Below, one piece after another: positions 1 to 13,200 of a DNA stretch of 64,000 nt. The DNA lies in assembly GCA_964036295.1 (NCBI GenBank), contig OZ038466.1, positions 20,078,597 to 20,142,596 on the forward strand. Direction: 5' to 3'. A program made the position numbers and the translations under genes. How positions within the stretch are numbered: position 1 is the first letter of the stretch; every line of letters starts with the position of its first letter. The stretch comes from Plumapathes pennacea (taxonomy: Eukaryota; Cnidaria; Anthozoa; Antipatharia; Myriopathidae). Below the pieces are notes generated by a model that saw nothing but the letters and a program-made list of their open reading frames with translations, ran no database searches and was not told where the DNA came from.

Positions 1-579
1 GTGCTTTTGAGATCTTGGTCTGTATGGTTTGGATGTGGGGTACCCATGAAAGATTTTGGTGTACTACAATGCCTAGAAACTTGGTGTGCTCCACCCTATC
101 AATATTAGTTCCATTGATGGAGAGGTTAATGTCACGGAGGTTAACTTGTTTTCTGGCTGGATGAAATAAAATAAACTTAGTTTTGTCGGGATGAAGGGTT
201 AATTTGTTAGCTGCTAACCAAGATGCAACACATTTGAGTTCAGTATTAACAATATCCATGAGATTTTGAGTATTTTTATGTTTAGCAAAAATATTCGTGT
301 CATCAGCAAAAAGAATAAAGGCTAAATACTTTGAGCAGTTAAATATGTCATTGATGTAGATTAGGAAGAGCAAAGGTCCTAATACAGATCCTTGGGGAAC
401 CCCACAATTTATTTTCTTGAGGGAAGATTTGGAGTTATTGATTTGAACGTATTGTTGCCTGTCACTTAGATAACTTTTAATCCAGGTTAGAGGGATGCCT
501 CTAACGCCGTAAAACTCTAGTTTATTAAGTAGGATTTGGTGGTTGACAGTGTCGAATGCCTTCTTTAGATCAACAAAAA
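1..579 (-). pseudogene. Non-LTR retrotransposon reverse transcriptase fragment
   Basis: The minus strand is open through the whole stretch without needing a start codon and translates to the core of a LINE-type reverse transcriptase. In order it shows a [12 protein letters not shown] block (RT motif A), [19 protein letters not shown] (motif B), FADD in place of the more usual YADD (catalytic motif C), and then a [10 protein letters not shown] and TKFLGI block. Such proteins copy element RNA into DNA at a nicked target. The fragment runs off the left window edge. On its N-terminal side it stops abruptly at about 579-582, where unrelated Helitron-like sequence begins, so the 5' half of the element is missing here. 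The clade cannot be fixed from this part. Confidence in RT identity is high. Confidence 0.92.
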
Positions 580-859
580 TTCCTATTGTCCCCGAACGAA
601 GTGAGGGAAATACTCACGACACTAATGCAGTAATATTATACCGCCTACTTGGGGACTCCAAGCCTGTCGCCATCTCGAAATCGTTCGTCTGTCTGTCAGT
701 CTGTCTGGCGTACGACTTTAGGCGCGGTTACCCCGCTAACCAATAACAAAGGCCGGATCGATCACGTGTTGTTTTACTCGGATTAACAGAGAAATTAGAC
801 TTGAACGAAGCATTTAGATTTGAACGAAGCAACAATATATCGTAGCTACGTTCACGAAA

Positions 860-2607
860 ATGGAAAACTTAACTGAAAAACTTGAAACACAACAGTCTCG
901 CGAAGCTCGTCTTCAAATGAGAAGAGAACAGGAACGAGCAAGGCGAAATCGTGAAACGAGCGAACAACGCCAAATTCGTCTCGAGAAAAGGCGACAATCC
1001 TGTTATGATCGACAGCATCATAAAAAGAATCCTGCCGAAGAAACGACTCAGCGGATGAATGCCGATCGAAAGCGACATGAACAGAAGCGGAAAACGCAGA
1101 CAGCTCCGCAAAGAGAATCCAATCGCCAGCGAGTAGCTTCTCGACGTGGCAATGAATGGTCTGAACGGAGTACCCGCAGGCTTCAAGCTCAAAATGAAGC
1201 CAACACTCGACGCCGACAACAGCGTGCTGCAGTTATCGAAGAACGTCGCAGCCAAAAACAACAATATTTGCATAACCGTGGGTGGGCAAATCTAGAAATT
1301 CCTCCATTCCACGAACAAGAATGGGTGCGAGAAGAACTCACTGCCTTTCACAGCTTTGAGGAAAATCTCCGACACTTATGCTGCAAGGTATGCAGAGAAA
1401 CATGGCCGATCACCAACCAAAGTGTGCCCGAGCTGAACTATATCTGCACCAGGTGCAAACGCGACAAAAAGACCTCGTGTCGATTGTTCTCAGCTGAAAA
1501 CGACATGGATCCTGGGACAGTCCCTGCACAACTACAGGACCTCACCGAAGTAGAGGAAATGCTGATCGCCAGAGCTTTTCCAATCATGTGTGTTTACCGA
1601 AAACACGGCGGCCAGCGTGGGTACAAAGGTTATGTCCTCAACTTGCCACAGGATGTTCAGGTATTTCTCAGCACTCTTCCAGCCAATGTGAGTGATCTGC
1701 CCGTTCTTATCATCAGTAAGCAAGGGGCAGGTAAGAATTGAAAACTAAATTCTGTATGGCTTTTATAGTTGTATTTATATTTTTGACCTCGCTGTGTATT
1801 GAAATTTGCACAATTACGCATTAATTGCAATTCGGCCATTTGTCATTGTTTCTTTTCAATGAAGAACAGTTAAACAAAGAATGCATGGTGAAATTTTGTT
1901 TAATTTGAATTCCTGCTTAATCAGACCACTGATTGTGTTTTGTTATTATTTGCTGCATTTTTATACACAAGGATCGAAGAGAACACAATACTGCATACAT
2001 GTGTTTGTACTTTGATTTACCATTGCAAAAGCTGTAGTTTGTGTTTTTTAGAATATTTGCCAATTTTTACTACAGTATCAGTGCCTAATTAATTTACAGT
2101 GATTTATGATCTATGCAGTGAAGTTTCTTTAGCTGTCCATATGATGATGTGCATTTGTTTTTATGCCATGTACACTTGATATTACGCTCGGGGATAACCA
2201 AAAACATTTATAGCAGTGTTTTGAGGAAATAATTGGCCTCTATTATCAGGACAACAAATTTACAGTGCGCCACTTCCTTTGCAGCATCCTTCCAAGATTT
2301 ATGTCAATTGTGGATGAATAGTACAGGTTAGCTATGAAAGTGCATTGTATTGTGTACATCATGTGAATTATCTTATTAATCCACTTAAGACTTGGTGCCT
2401 TTTTTGATTTTTGTAGGAGCAAAGAAAGAGGTTCCTTGGCTAAACTTACACTTCGGTCCAAGTGGAAGTTCAATTTCTATGTTGTTTATAGGTAAGTACT
2501 GTATAATAAATTTGCAACAATATGTACTGAAGACAAAAACCTGAACATGTGTTTTCATCTCCAAAGATCATGCTAAAGGAAATGTTAAAGTGAAGGAATC
2601 ATGCTGA
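860..2607 (+). CDS. Helitron-related N-terminal module protein, possible three-exon gene
   Basis: The first exon (860-1730) encodes a very basic, Arg/Gln-rich region (residues about 10-135), then a zinc-binding-like pair of CxxC motifs (Cys175/178 and Cys196/199), then a block containing EVEEMLIARAFPIM and GYKGYVLNLPQDVQ. That block is typical of the region upstream of Rep/helicase in Helitron proteins. The ORF ends just after a canonical donor (GGGGCAG/GTAAGA). Two downstream segments with good splice borders, 2417-2491 and 2567-2607, continue in phase to a stop at 2605-2607, giving 328 aa. No Rep HUH motif or helicase follows. It is either a truncated Helitron or an exapted N-terminal module. 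Exon 1 as a Helitron relative is firm; the splicing model is inference. Confidence 0.6.
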
Positions 2608-3900
2608 GAAGCCAACTCCTGTGCTGTTAAGGGATCCTCATATACCAAGTCACTGACATCATGAAAGTGTAAGATTGTCAGGAGCCAAAAATGAACTCAA
2701 TGCTGATGTGTACAACCCGATTGTCTGGTCCAACAAGAATGCCAGAGGAAAATGTTCTCAAAAACATTGGCCTGTATATTCTGTATATTCTGTTGAGTAT
2801 GCCACAAAAAAAATTTCGGTATATCTGTATGTTTTCTTAAAATTTGGAATGGTACTGTACTGTGCTCAAGTGGGTGACATGCTCAGAGCCAAGTATTTTT
2901 TTCTATGTGTACCTTTTTGACACAAGGTTTTGTTATTTACTTATTTGTTAGAGGGTTGTTTGCTTTTTATGAAGGAAAACTTCAGTACAGTTATGTAATA
3001 TAAGTGGCAATAACATGAGTATATAAGGCCAGCACCAAGGTAGACAGTAACCAATGTTGTAACAAGTTTAAACCCTTTCACACCTAAAGAGTGATCAAAT
3101 TCAATTTTCTCCTTCAGTTGAAAGTGTACTGTATTGTACAGTATAGAGAATATATAGCTTTCTGTACCTTTTTGGTTAAGTGAATGCTGACTAAACTGTC
3201 ACTTCTCACTACATAACTTATTTTATATTATTTTTGTACCAGGCAAGAGCACTTGATGAAGCTTATATAACACAAATGTATGATAAAAAGGGCACACAAT
3301 GATTAGTGTGCTGTATGATGATGATGACAATAAGATTAAGAATAAAAAAATTGATGCTGATATATATGTTGTTTTCTTATTGGGTCAGAGCTTAGTAACA
3401 CAAAGTTACTATATTTCAGACCACTCTTTTTCTCCTTTAAGTGTTCAGCACTTGGTATAGTACAAGTAGTAAAACGTTATTTTAATACGCTTGCCCCATC
3501 AACTACAACAAGCTGGTTACATCAAAGGTCCTTTAAAATAGACACATTACTTCTTGCGTCAAAACTTCTAATATATGCCAGTGCAGGACAGAGTGAGGGG
3601 GTATCTGCGATTATCGTATTTCTAGTAAATTCATTATTTTCAAAACCTTGATAAAAAGAAGAAAATTCTAGAAGAAAAGCAAAAATCTCTCCTGCCAGGC
3701 ACTCCAACAAGTTGTGATAACCGAGTGCCAGTCAAAAGAACGATAGTCGGCTAAACAGGAGATGTCTGCTAACAACAACTGCACACCACAAACAATTAAC
3801 TTTATTTTCTTGCGTCTCCACTGCGCATGTGCGTGTGTCTGCATGTGTGTGCCGTGCGAGCGTGCGTCAGTGTTACGTGCGACACGTGTGCGTGTGGTTC
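2608..3900. other. Intergenic stretch without a supported gene
   Basis: This is AT-rich DNA with only short ORFs on either strand. The 62-codon minus-strand ORF at 3522-3710 lacks convincing motifs and splice borders. A GT-rich run (about 3820-3900) precedes the GPCR exon. Confidence 0.5.
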
Positions 3901-3982
3901 CTTACTTGGTCGTCTTATCTTATGCAGGGACTTCTGAAAGCCGCTTGGTAAAACCCAGCAAGGAGTAATTACAGTTTAATAA

Positions 3983-5371
3983 ATGGCGTTAGCAGCAAAC
4001 AACACCACTACAACTACGACTTCCTGCGATTCTGATTCGCCGCACTTACAGTGGATTTTGCGGATCGCGTACTCCGCTATTTTTCTGATTGGCTTGATCG
4101 GTAACTCTGCTGTCTGTGTTGTGATCATGAAGCGCAAACAGATGAGGACCAGCAACAACCTGTTCACCTTCAACCTGGCTTTCCACGACCTTCTGCTCGT
4201 CCTGATCTACGTGCCAACGCAAATGATAAGGATGGAACATTGCCACAACTGGGTCATCGGCGACTTCATGTGCCATTTGGTATATTTCATTCTCCCGCTC
4301 TGCCAGTCCGTTTCTAGCGGCACTTTACTCGCCATCACAGCAGATCGCTACAGAGCAATCGTGTTTCCAATGAAGGCAAAGCTGTCGCAAGCCCAAGTGG
4401 CGCTGATCTTAGCCGTGATCTGGATGGCTTCGCTGGTGACCACTTTGCCACTGACCTTTGCCGCTAAAACTACCTCGCCCTCTCCAGGAGTACGCCACTG
4501 CACAGAGATATGGCCCAAAGATGAGTACTATTCAGTTTACTGGATTCTCATCTTCGCTGTTCAGTATGTGATCCCACTGTCCGCCATCGCAGTTCTTGCA
4601 GCCATCATGTCGGCACACTTAAATGGCAACTTGGGCCCACTGGTAGGAAACTGCTTTGTAACAGAAGCGGTTAAAGAAACCATCAAAAGGCGTGTAAAGC
4701 AGACAAGGAAAATCACAAAAATGTTGGTGGCTCTTGTGCTTCTGTACGCAATCTGTATGCTCCCTCAGCATTTGGTTTTCACGTTTTGGCTCAAGTATGG
4801 CGACCTTGCAGAGAAGAGTTTTAAGGGGCACATTTACGTCGTAGCAAACATTTTCCCCATCGCCAACAGCGCGCTCAACCCGCTGGCGTACGGCACTTTA
4901 AACAAAGATTTCAAAGCTGTCTTCAAGAATCTACTGAGGTGGCTTTGTGGAAAAGGTGAAACTTGGTGTTGCAAGAAAAGCGATAGCACACGAAGGATAG
5001 AAGCCAGTCGAATCGAGATGGCTGCACGAGCCAATGCTCCGCAAGAAGAAAATCCACCCCATGTGGAGGTCGGGAACTTTATCCCAAGTGGTGATCAAAG
5101 TAAAACTTGCACACCAAAGACAGAACCAAATAGCATCGACATGGCTGCACGAGCAGATATTCCGCAAGACAAGAATTCACCATATAAGGAGGCCGGGAAC
5201 TTTATCTTTAGTGGTGACCAGAGTAAAACTTGCACACCAAAGACAGAACCGAATCGCATCGAGATGGCTGCACGAGCCGATGTTCCGCGAGAAGAAAATC
5301 CACCCCATGAGGAGGTCGGGAACTTTATCCTTAGTGGTAATCAGAGTAAAACTTGCACACCAAAATCCTAA
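3983..5371 (+). CDS. Class A (rhodopsin-type) G protein-coupled receptor, peptide-receptor-like
   Basis: A single coding exon of 462 aa. The N-terminus has an Asn-Thr-rich extracellular stretch with N-glycosylation sites at Asn6 and Asn7. Seven hydrophobic segments follow with class A landmarks: G40-N41 in TM1, LAFHD (65-69) in TM2, the disulphide pair Cys97/Cys173, DRY at 121-123, Trp147 in TM4, Pro198 in TM5 and NPLAY at 299-303 in TM7, then a short helix 8 and Cys329/330. The TM6 toggle CWxP is CMLP (258-261), so the usual Trp is Met. The cytoplasmic tail from residue 343 is three tandem copies of a 41-residue unit (123 bp). A good acceptor at about 3925 suggests a 5' UTR intron. The overall look is that of neuropeptide receptors; ligand and subfamily cannot be assigned. 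Its stop lies 198 bp from the stop of the convergent gene. Confidence 0.93.
   Translation: MALAANNTTTTTTSCDSDSPHLQWILRIAYSAIFLIGLIGNSAVCVVIMKRKQMRTSNNLFTFNLAFHDLLLVLIYVPTQMIRMEHCHNWVIGDFMCHLVYFILPLCQSVSSGTLLAITADRYRAIVFPMKAKLSQAQVALILAVIWMASLVTTLPLTFAAKTTSPSPGVRHCTEIWPKDEYYSVYWILIFAVQYVIPLSAIAVLAAIMSAHLNGNLGPLVGNCFVTEAVKETIKRRVKQTRKITKMLVALVLLYAICMLPQHLVFTFWLKYGDLAEKSFKGHIYVVANIFPIANSALNPLAYGTLNKDFKAVFKNLLRWLCGKGETWCCKKSDSTRRIEASRIEMAARANAPQEENPPHVEVGNFIPSGDQSKTCTPKTEPNSIDMAARADIPQDKNSPYKEAGNFIFSGDQSKTCTPKTEPNRIEMAARADVPREENPPHEEVGNFILSGNQSKTCTPKS
5021..5371 (+). repeat. 123-bp coding tandem repeat in GPCR tail
   Basis: The segment GCTGCACGAG recurs at 5021, 5144 and 5267, exactly 123 bp apart. 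The units encode 41-residue repeats with shared cores EMAARA, GNFI and SKTCTPK. Period and frame agree, so expansion would keep the receptor open. Confidence 0.9.
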
Positions 5372-5569
5372 GATGGATGATGTGGTACAAACGCGTTATT
5401 CAAATTGCCAACACAATTTCAGTAGAAACAAGAGTGGTAAAGAATGAACCACAGTTAAAAGCGCGAGCGTATTACTCAAGTGGACATTCTGCGTGTATGC
5501 GCACAGACTGCATGTTTGTAAAGCGCGCAGTGCGAATGCCCAGTTCTTATTGTATCAGAAACAATCTTA

Positions 5570-8500
5570 CTATTTTAGTTCCGCGACCAGCTTTTCTGTT
5601 CTTTCTTGCAAGTCTCTCAAAGTGGCATGAAGTTGTGTTGTGCAGGTATCATTACGCTCCACACTCCCTCTGACTTGTCCAACCGTCTCTTCCCTAAGCG
5701 TCTCACAGAGGTTAGCGATTTCCGTTGCCACAGACGAAGAGATGCCCCGCGCGTCCGAGCGTTTGTTTTTGTACACAAATTGAACACAGTCCAGAACAAA
5801 CGCCCATTTTTCCTGATTACTGAACTCTGTGGTTACCTAGAGACGGTAAACAAACAAACAAGCACGATTAGTGGACACAACACAAAACAAAAACACCCTC
5901 ACTTTTTAGGTCCACAATACATCGACTGAAGTCGCAAATGGCACATGATCGCTCAACAGGACGACAAATACGTGAAGGTGTAGGTCTCAATCCGCGCGCG
6001 GTCACGAAGAAGCGGAAATACGTTTTCGGACGTGCGGTCATCATATTTTTGAGTCAGTGGCTATTACGCAAAACTGTGGATTCAGGTGCTTAGGGTGCAT
6101 ACTTTTCCGTTCATTCCGGAATCAGAATAGGACCCAAAAAAAACACGATTACCGTTTATTCCGAAATAGGAATTGACGGAATAGTCCCAAAACAACGCGC
6201 CCTTAGGATTTTTATTTATTTATTTATTTAATTTTAACTTTCATGTGCTTATTATGGTGAAGCACTAAACTTACCAAATCAACTACGTCACTGCACCCCA
6301 CGTGTCCTTCTGGCGCTTGGCAAGCAAAGACGAACAAGATTCGCCTCACAACTTGAGCTAGGGTTCCCGTTAGAAGAGCTCGGTTCGCTGACAGTAGGTT
6401 CTGAATGTCTGTGAATTGAAGGCTTGGTTTGGAGAGAAGACGATGCAACACACCAGTCAGTTCTGTCAACGTTTCCTGCAAAAAAACAAAATCAAGTCTA
6501 GTAGATTAACATTCTTGCTCTCCTCTCATAAAGGATTTTGGTGCAATTTAATGCAGGGTTCTTACAGGACTTTCGTTGTGACTATAAAGTATATAACGTT
6601 ACAAAGACATAAAATGCCTATTTTAAACAGACAAAACAAAATAAAACAAATCTCAAATCAAGGAGAGACTCAGAAATAAATGGACGTGACAGGTTTAACA
6701 ACGTACGATGTAACATTCAGTTTATTTGTTTTTGTTTGTTTTTTTTCGTTGTTGTTGTTGTTGCCATATTTTACAACAACACGGTTAAAAATACACAGAT
6801 GTGGCAAGGAAGCCCAAAAAGAAAACCCCAGGCTTGTAAGCTTCAAAGGTACAGCACACAGAGGGGAATACTACAGAACGTTACCTTGCAGGCAAAATGC
6901 TCGTCTGACAGCGGTGGGCAGTGAAACCAACTGAGAACACTGATGCACGAGTGCCGGACCTGAAGAATTTAACACAGGGGTCGAACGCAAGACCCTTAGC
7001 TCAAGAACGTTATTACAGTTCTCGGCGGTCGAGTCAAGGATGCGCTGTCAAATGCTAATGCGTTTCACGTAAATAAAGCCAGAGATAAATTACCTTTTCG
7101 CTTTTGTTGAGGAGAAACGTTAAAGAATTTTCTTCCCAATCGGCGAAACATAAGAGAGTTTGCCACGCTTTAAACACAAACCTGTGTGGAAGAATAGTTT
7201 TAGCAAGGCTGAACCCACTTGGTTGGACTCTACACAAATTATTAAATGCATCACAGGAGCAATTCACATACTGTAAAGAATTCTTTGTACAGGGGACAAC
7301 AGAGGAAAACAAAAACGAACTATCGAGGATTACAATGAACAGAATAAATAATACCAGTGAAAGGTTTTAAGCATTTCGGAAACCTTGTCAGGACTTTATC
7401 AATCTGCACATAACTCACGTTCGTGAGGGTTTTACGTCCTCCAGCAACAGCTGCAGCGCATGCGCGATCTGCTCCATCTGCAGAACTACTGCTGCATCAT
7501 CTAAATCTGCGCAAAGAAACAGAAAGGGAAAGCCAAATAACGAAAGTGAACTTGAGGCAGACAAAGTGGACTAATAAATCGTACTGGTTAGAATATCAAG
7601 GGAAAGCCAAATAACGAAAGTGAACTTGAGACAGACAAAGTGAACAAATATAATCGTACTGGTTAGAATATCAACTTAGTACTGTACCAATTGGGTGAAT
7701 AGCCAGCTTATTAACAAGAGAACGAAACCGTTCAGGGAACAAGCGATGCAGCTGAAGTGTACTCTGCAGGAAAAAGAAAACGACTTAGTAGTGAAACCAA
7801 AGGAGAAAGAGGCCGTGGTTAAGGTCAGTAAGCGAATTACATCATTACAGTTATTCGATATTAGTTATTTGACTATGCTATATCTCAGGAAACTGTTTAG
7901 GGCTAATGTCATAGATACAGTTTAAACAATGTCTATTCTAATTTTATCGTTAGTCATTTAGTCATTAATTCTTTGGCATTCGTTCTTTCGTTCGTTCGTT
8001 CGTTCGTTCATTCACTGAATCAGTCGTTTCTTCGTTTATACCTTCCTTCCTTCATTGTTTGTGATGACAAGACAAGCCATATGCAGAACTCGTAGTAATA
8101 ACTCCTCTATCTGGCCTCCTCTCTTTACTCACCTGCTGCGGACCCTTAAAAGTGCTGAACAACTGCACACAGGAGCCGCCAAAACACCGCAAAACTCTTA
8201 ATAGCTGATTATTACCACTGGTCCGCACCAGGGCAGAACTGGAAGATAAAATCCAGATAACAAAGTCAACTTTAACCCACTGACGTCCAACCCAAGGCTG
8301 ATCAGAGGCAAACCTTCCAGGGTTTACTTCATGCAACTGTCTGTGATATTGTTTGGGTACGAATTAGGCGCAAATTATATCATCATAAATATCATCGGAC
8401 CACGTTTCTATATTTTCAATCAGAGGGGGTGGGTTTGGTATGTTCTTTTCTTTTTCTGGGAAAAAACTCCAGATTGGCTGAACTAATCACAACCAAAGTT

Positions 8501-10225
8501 TAGACGTGATAACTCGATCGGTTTATCCCTGAAAGGTCGTAGGTTGAAATCATGTTGGTCCTAGCAAATGAAATATTTAAAAAGTCGAGCAGATCACGTA
8601 AATTTGCGTCGAAACCATCGCTTGTCATCGGTACGATATCTAATCACTCAACTTTTGAAGTCAGTCGATGATTCTACAACGTATATTAGACAAATACCAG
8701 TGTGGCGGAAATAATCTCAACTAAACACAACCTGCAGTGTTAACTTGGGTTATGCTGAGCTGAAACGAACTAAAACTGATCAATAATCCACGTTGCCGAA
8801 CTGATCAGAAATATGATATCCTTACTGACAAACTTCATGTAAGACCGGCCACGCCCTAACCAGGTAATCAAGGAATCATTATGTTGCAGTAGCCGACAAA
8901 GTCAAGTCATGAATTGAACAGTAAGTTTAGTTGAAACTGAAATCTGACATTCTATACAGCTTGAAGAACTCGTGATTGTTGTTCCCTAAACACACGAGCC
9001 AGAGTATAATTCTAAAAAAGAAAAACTGGATTTCACTCACTTGAAAATTCCCATTGCTGTCGCAAATAGCTCAGGATTCTCCCCACAGGCACGAGGCTGT
9101 AAGTAACGAAACACCACTCAGCAATGTTGAATGAAGTAAGGTTTGTTTCAAACACGAAACGTGTTGGTGAAATCCACTTTGTTTTACATTAATACGACTT
9201 GCATACCAGGTCACGAGAACAGATGACTTCTTTTAGCTGGGTTCTGGACAAATACGGTCGCCGCAGCACTGTTACGTCCATGAGGTCCATCAACTAAAAA
9301 ACAACACCGCAACTAAATGAGACGGCATATTTGACCCTTAGTCTTATTTCAACAGCCGTACATTTCAGTTGCGTCGAATTTAATTCAACAAACAACTGAA
9401 GTGCGCTTGACTGGAGGACTAACTTTGACTGCCTTGGTGCATCGTGGGACGGAACCTAATGACCCGATGATCTAAATATTTAGGGTCAACTGAAGTTTGA
9501 AACAGCAGTCGCAGCATTTTGAAAGTACACGTAAATGTGATAGTGAGCGTGTTTGTGTACTTGCATGTCGTTAGGGGTACAGGCATATGCGTCTGTGTCA
9601 AATCTGTGTTGGTATATGCCTGTCCTCGTGTGCAGTTGATTTCCGTGTATAATACGCTAGTTTGTGTAACAGTTTGGAGAGAAATGCAACACAGTTGAAC
9701 AGGATTTTCCCGCTCAAACTGCCAAAGAAGTTTGAGATAAACTCTAGCATCAAAGTTCCCATACTGAATCTAATCTCTACTGAGTTGCAATGATCGTTTA
9801 CCTTCTGCTAAAAAGATTGCGGGAAAATTTTATCATGTACAGTATGACAAACCTCATTTTCAAAACTCGGCAAGTGTTTCCTCCATAGACTGACCCTAGC
9901 ACGATATGACAGAAGTAAATCTGAAGGATGAGAATTAAAACAAGTCTTAAAATCACCACACCAAGTGTTAAAATAGACATGATAGACAGATCTGGAAAAC
10001 GGTACCAATTCTATCGAAAATCAAAGTACTTCATGCTAACCTGTTCTGTCACTTGAGTATCCACAGCTCTGCGTTGACGCCACCGTTTCCAGGAAAACTG
10101 GCGAGAGGCTTTCAACAGCCGAGAAGCCCTGATCTCTTGTACTATGAAGAACATTGATAAACTCAGTCAGAACTGGACTCCAAAGCAAGAACCTTTCTAT
10201 TTTTAACCAACAGAATGAATAAATG

Positions 10226-10259
<34 letters not shown>

Positions 10260-13200
10260 GCATTGATTGATTGATTGATGGGCGGGTGAACGGATTGAAA
10301 GGGTTGGTTGAATGTACCTTGAAAGAAGATCTGTACTCTTTTCACAGCATAGCAACGACTCAATCTGTTTAAGAAAGTATGGGAACACAACATTGTCAAT
10401 CGAGGTATCATCATCTTCATTTAAAACTGTACATGTACTTCCAGAAGCATTAGTGGGCCCATTGTAAAGATTTTTAGTTAGAATAATTCTACATCATTCT
10501 GTACAGGACATTTTCCTTTAATATCACCTTGATATGACAAGAGACTCAGTTGCCTCAAAGAAGCTTACCAGTTCTTTTGCCCTTGGATATATGATCAGTG
10601 GTAGTGCTAATTCTGATAGCTCTCTGAGGCAGTGACCAGATATTGTTTTCTTTGGGATATGATCACTACAATTCAAGAATAAAATGACCGTGAATATTGT
10701 AAGATGTAATTTAACAGGATTGTACAAATATTGTATGCCACCAATAAAGCCTGAAGATGGAGAGGAAAAGAAGGTTCATGAGTACTATTAAAAGGTAGTG
10801 TCAGTCGATGTGTTGGCCATTATATTGACCAATATGTCAGTCGAAACTCGGTCGATATTCGGTCGATGCTCGGTTGATCCTCGGTCAATGCTCGGTCGAT
10901 GCTTGGTCGATACTTGACTGACACTTGACTGATACTCAACCAATATGTCGACCGACACACAGCCGATGCATCGACCGGGTATCGCCCGATTGTCGACCGA
11001 TACTCGGTACAATATCGGTCAAGTGTTGGTCGAGTGTCAGTCGACACATTGACTGACACTGTTGGCCGATACTTCACCGACACTACCTTTAGTACAGGAA
11101 AATGCTTAATTATGTACACAGACTGATTTTCTCTAACACTCTTGGTCAGCTAACCCTAACAGTGGACTCCACTGGCAGCTCTGTAGTCTCTGCAGTCCAT
11201 GACACAGAGATGACACAAACTGAGGAGATAATCGATCAAGACATGAGGAGATTGTGTATATACTGTTAAAAATACTGTTGTGCCAACAATTCTCTTATAA
11301 ATATATTAGACTCAACTGTGTGTGCTAATGTCAAAAGTAGCCAAAGATCAGAGTTTGGAGATATATTTGGGATATTTCAGTGCATTAATAAGCTCAAAAC
11401 TATTTTCACTTAGTTATAGACAGTTACAGGTAGTTTACATGTATGCCAAGCCGAATTCTGAAGTTTAACAAATTGGTCTGTTTGTACTACAAACTGTATC
11501 TTCCTCCATTTAAAGCCACTATCTATCACTCTTTACTTTCCTGTGTAATGTATATAGTATACTGTATATATGTTGCAACTACAAAGTAATAAACAGCCAG
11601 CAAGTCATATTCAACAAATATTTATTGTACCACATTCAATGCAGTTTCCAGTGTCTCCTGAGCAGTAAAACCTGCACTTTCTCCCACCACCAACACTTCA
11701 CTATTTGCACCTAATGACGGAGTAGCCACACTTTTCAACTGAGCCTGTCAAAGAAAATAGGAAAATAACAAGCACTGCATAAGCCAGTTGTTTGACCTTT
11801 AAATTTTGCTCAATGTACTGTGACCTATGCTTGACCTTTTCAGCTTACTTATAAGAACCAGTATGTAAACCTATGCTTGAACTTGACCTTATTACACAGT
11901 GGCAGGGAATGTACAGTACTGCTTTCATTTGTCAAATTTATATTAGTTTATAAACAAGATTTATAGGCATTCTTTTAGTACAAGTGTGGATCATCCAATG
12001 CAGGCTGGGTTTCCAAATTGTCAGCTGCCATAATATAAGTGCATATGTACACTGCACCATCCTACAACTGCAAAACCTGTCTGCGTGTGTGACTATAATT
12101 TTAAAACAATTTCTTTGATGGGATTTGTTTTACAGTGTATTTTTATTTGTTAGACTATGTTTGGTCATGCTTTTTAGCAGATGATTTTTAAAACCAGGAG
12201 GTTCAGAACCAGTCATACCTGTGCCCAGGTTTTTGCCTTCCTTTCAAAACTGCCTGAGCTACTTCCACCACACCTCGACTTTGACAAAGCCAAGGTGCAC
12301 TTGATGACATTCCTGAATAACTCCTCTGAAAAGAACAATGAAAAAGGTCAACACAGAAATGTAGAAAACAGAGGGTTGCACATAATCCAAACAGGAAAAG
12401 AAATATAGAAAGAGACAGACTAGGGCAAGGGAGGAAGGAATGAGGAAGGAAGCAGGCAATGGGAGCTGGGAAGAGATACAGGACGATGGGGCAATGAGAG
12501 GAAGAGACATGGGAAGACGGAGCGATAGGAGGAGGGGCAATAGGAGGTCAATTAGGGACAAGGGAGGAAGGAATGATAGGAGAAAAGGGCAATGGTGCAA
12601 GGGGCAAGAACAGGGGAGGGGAGGGAAGGGGGGATATATGCATGCACATTCAGGCTGTCCTTTTTCTTTCAGTCTTTGAACACCAGATATATAATATTAC
12701 ATATCGCATGGAGATTGGGTGAATTTAATTCTAAATCAAGAGCTCAGGAGTGAAAGGGTAATTAAAGAACTGGATTTTTACTTTTACTTTAAACCCACGA
12801 GACCATGAGACCATAGATTATGGAATGATATTGTACACAGTTGTTTACAAAACACTGGCAACAGAAACTGAACAGATGTACATTTAGTGGAAATTCTGTG
12901 ACCAATAGAGCTGTTATATTCTTGAAATTCACTGACACTTACCACATAACTGAACCACACAGTTTTGACTCAGACACCCCAAGAGTTTCCCAACACTTGG
13001 CAAACAATGGAGGATCTCTTCAGAACTTTTCTGATAACAAGGCAAGCATGTCACTTTTAGTTGCTTTATATAACTATGAAGAACACATTCAGGCCCATTT
13101 TTAGTTCCTCAAAGCCACTCCCAGAGGGAGGTCGCTTAATACAGGTTTGACTGTGCTCTTCTTCCCAAAGGAGTTGGATGGAGAGGGGTTACTATTAAAA

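Noticed and set aside
5034..5447. 137-codon ORF overlapping the GPCR tail in another frame
   Set aside because: Stays open because the 123-bp repeat is a multiple of three; the receptor frame is clearly the coding one.
12259..12600. Minus-strand ORF rich in Leu/Ser/Pro
   Set aside because: Complement of a purine-rich tract; the true minus-strand exon here is 12219-12325 in another frame.
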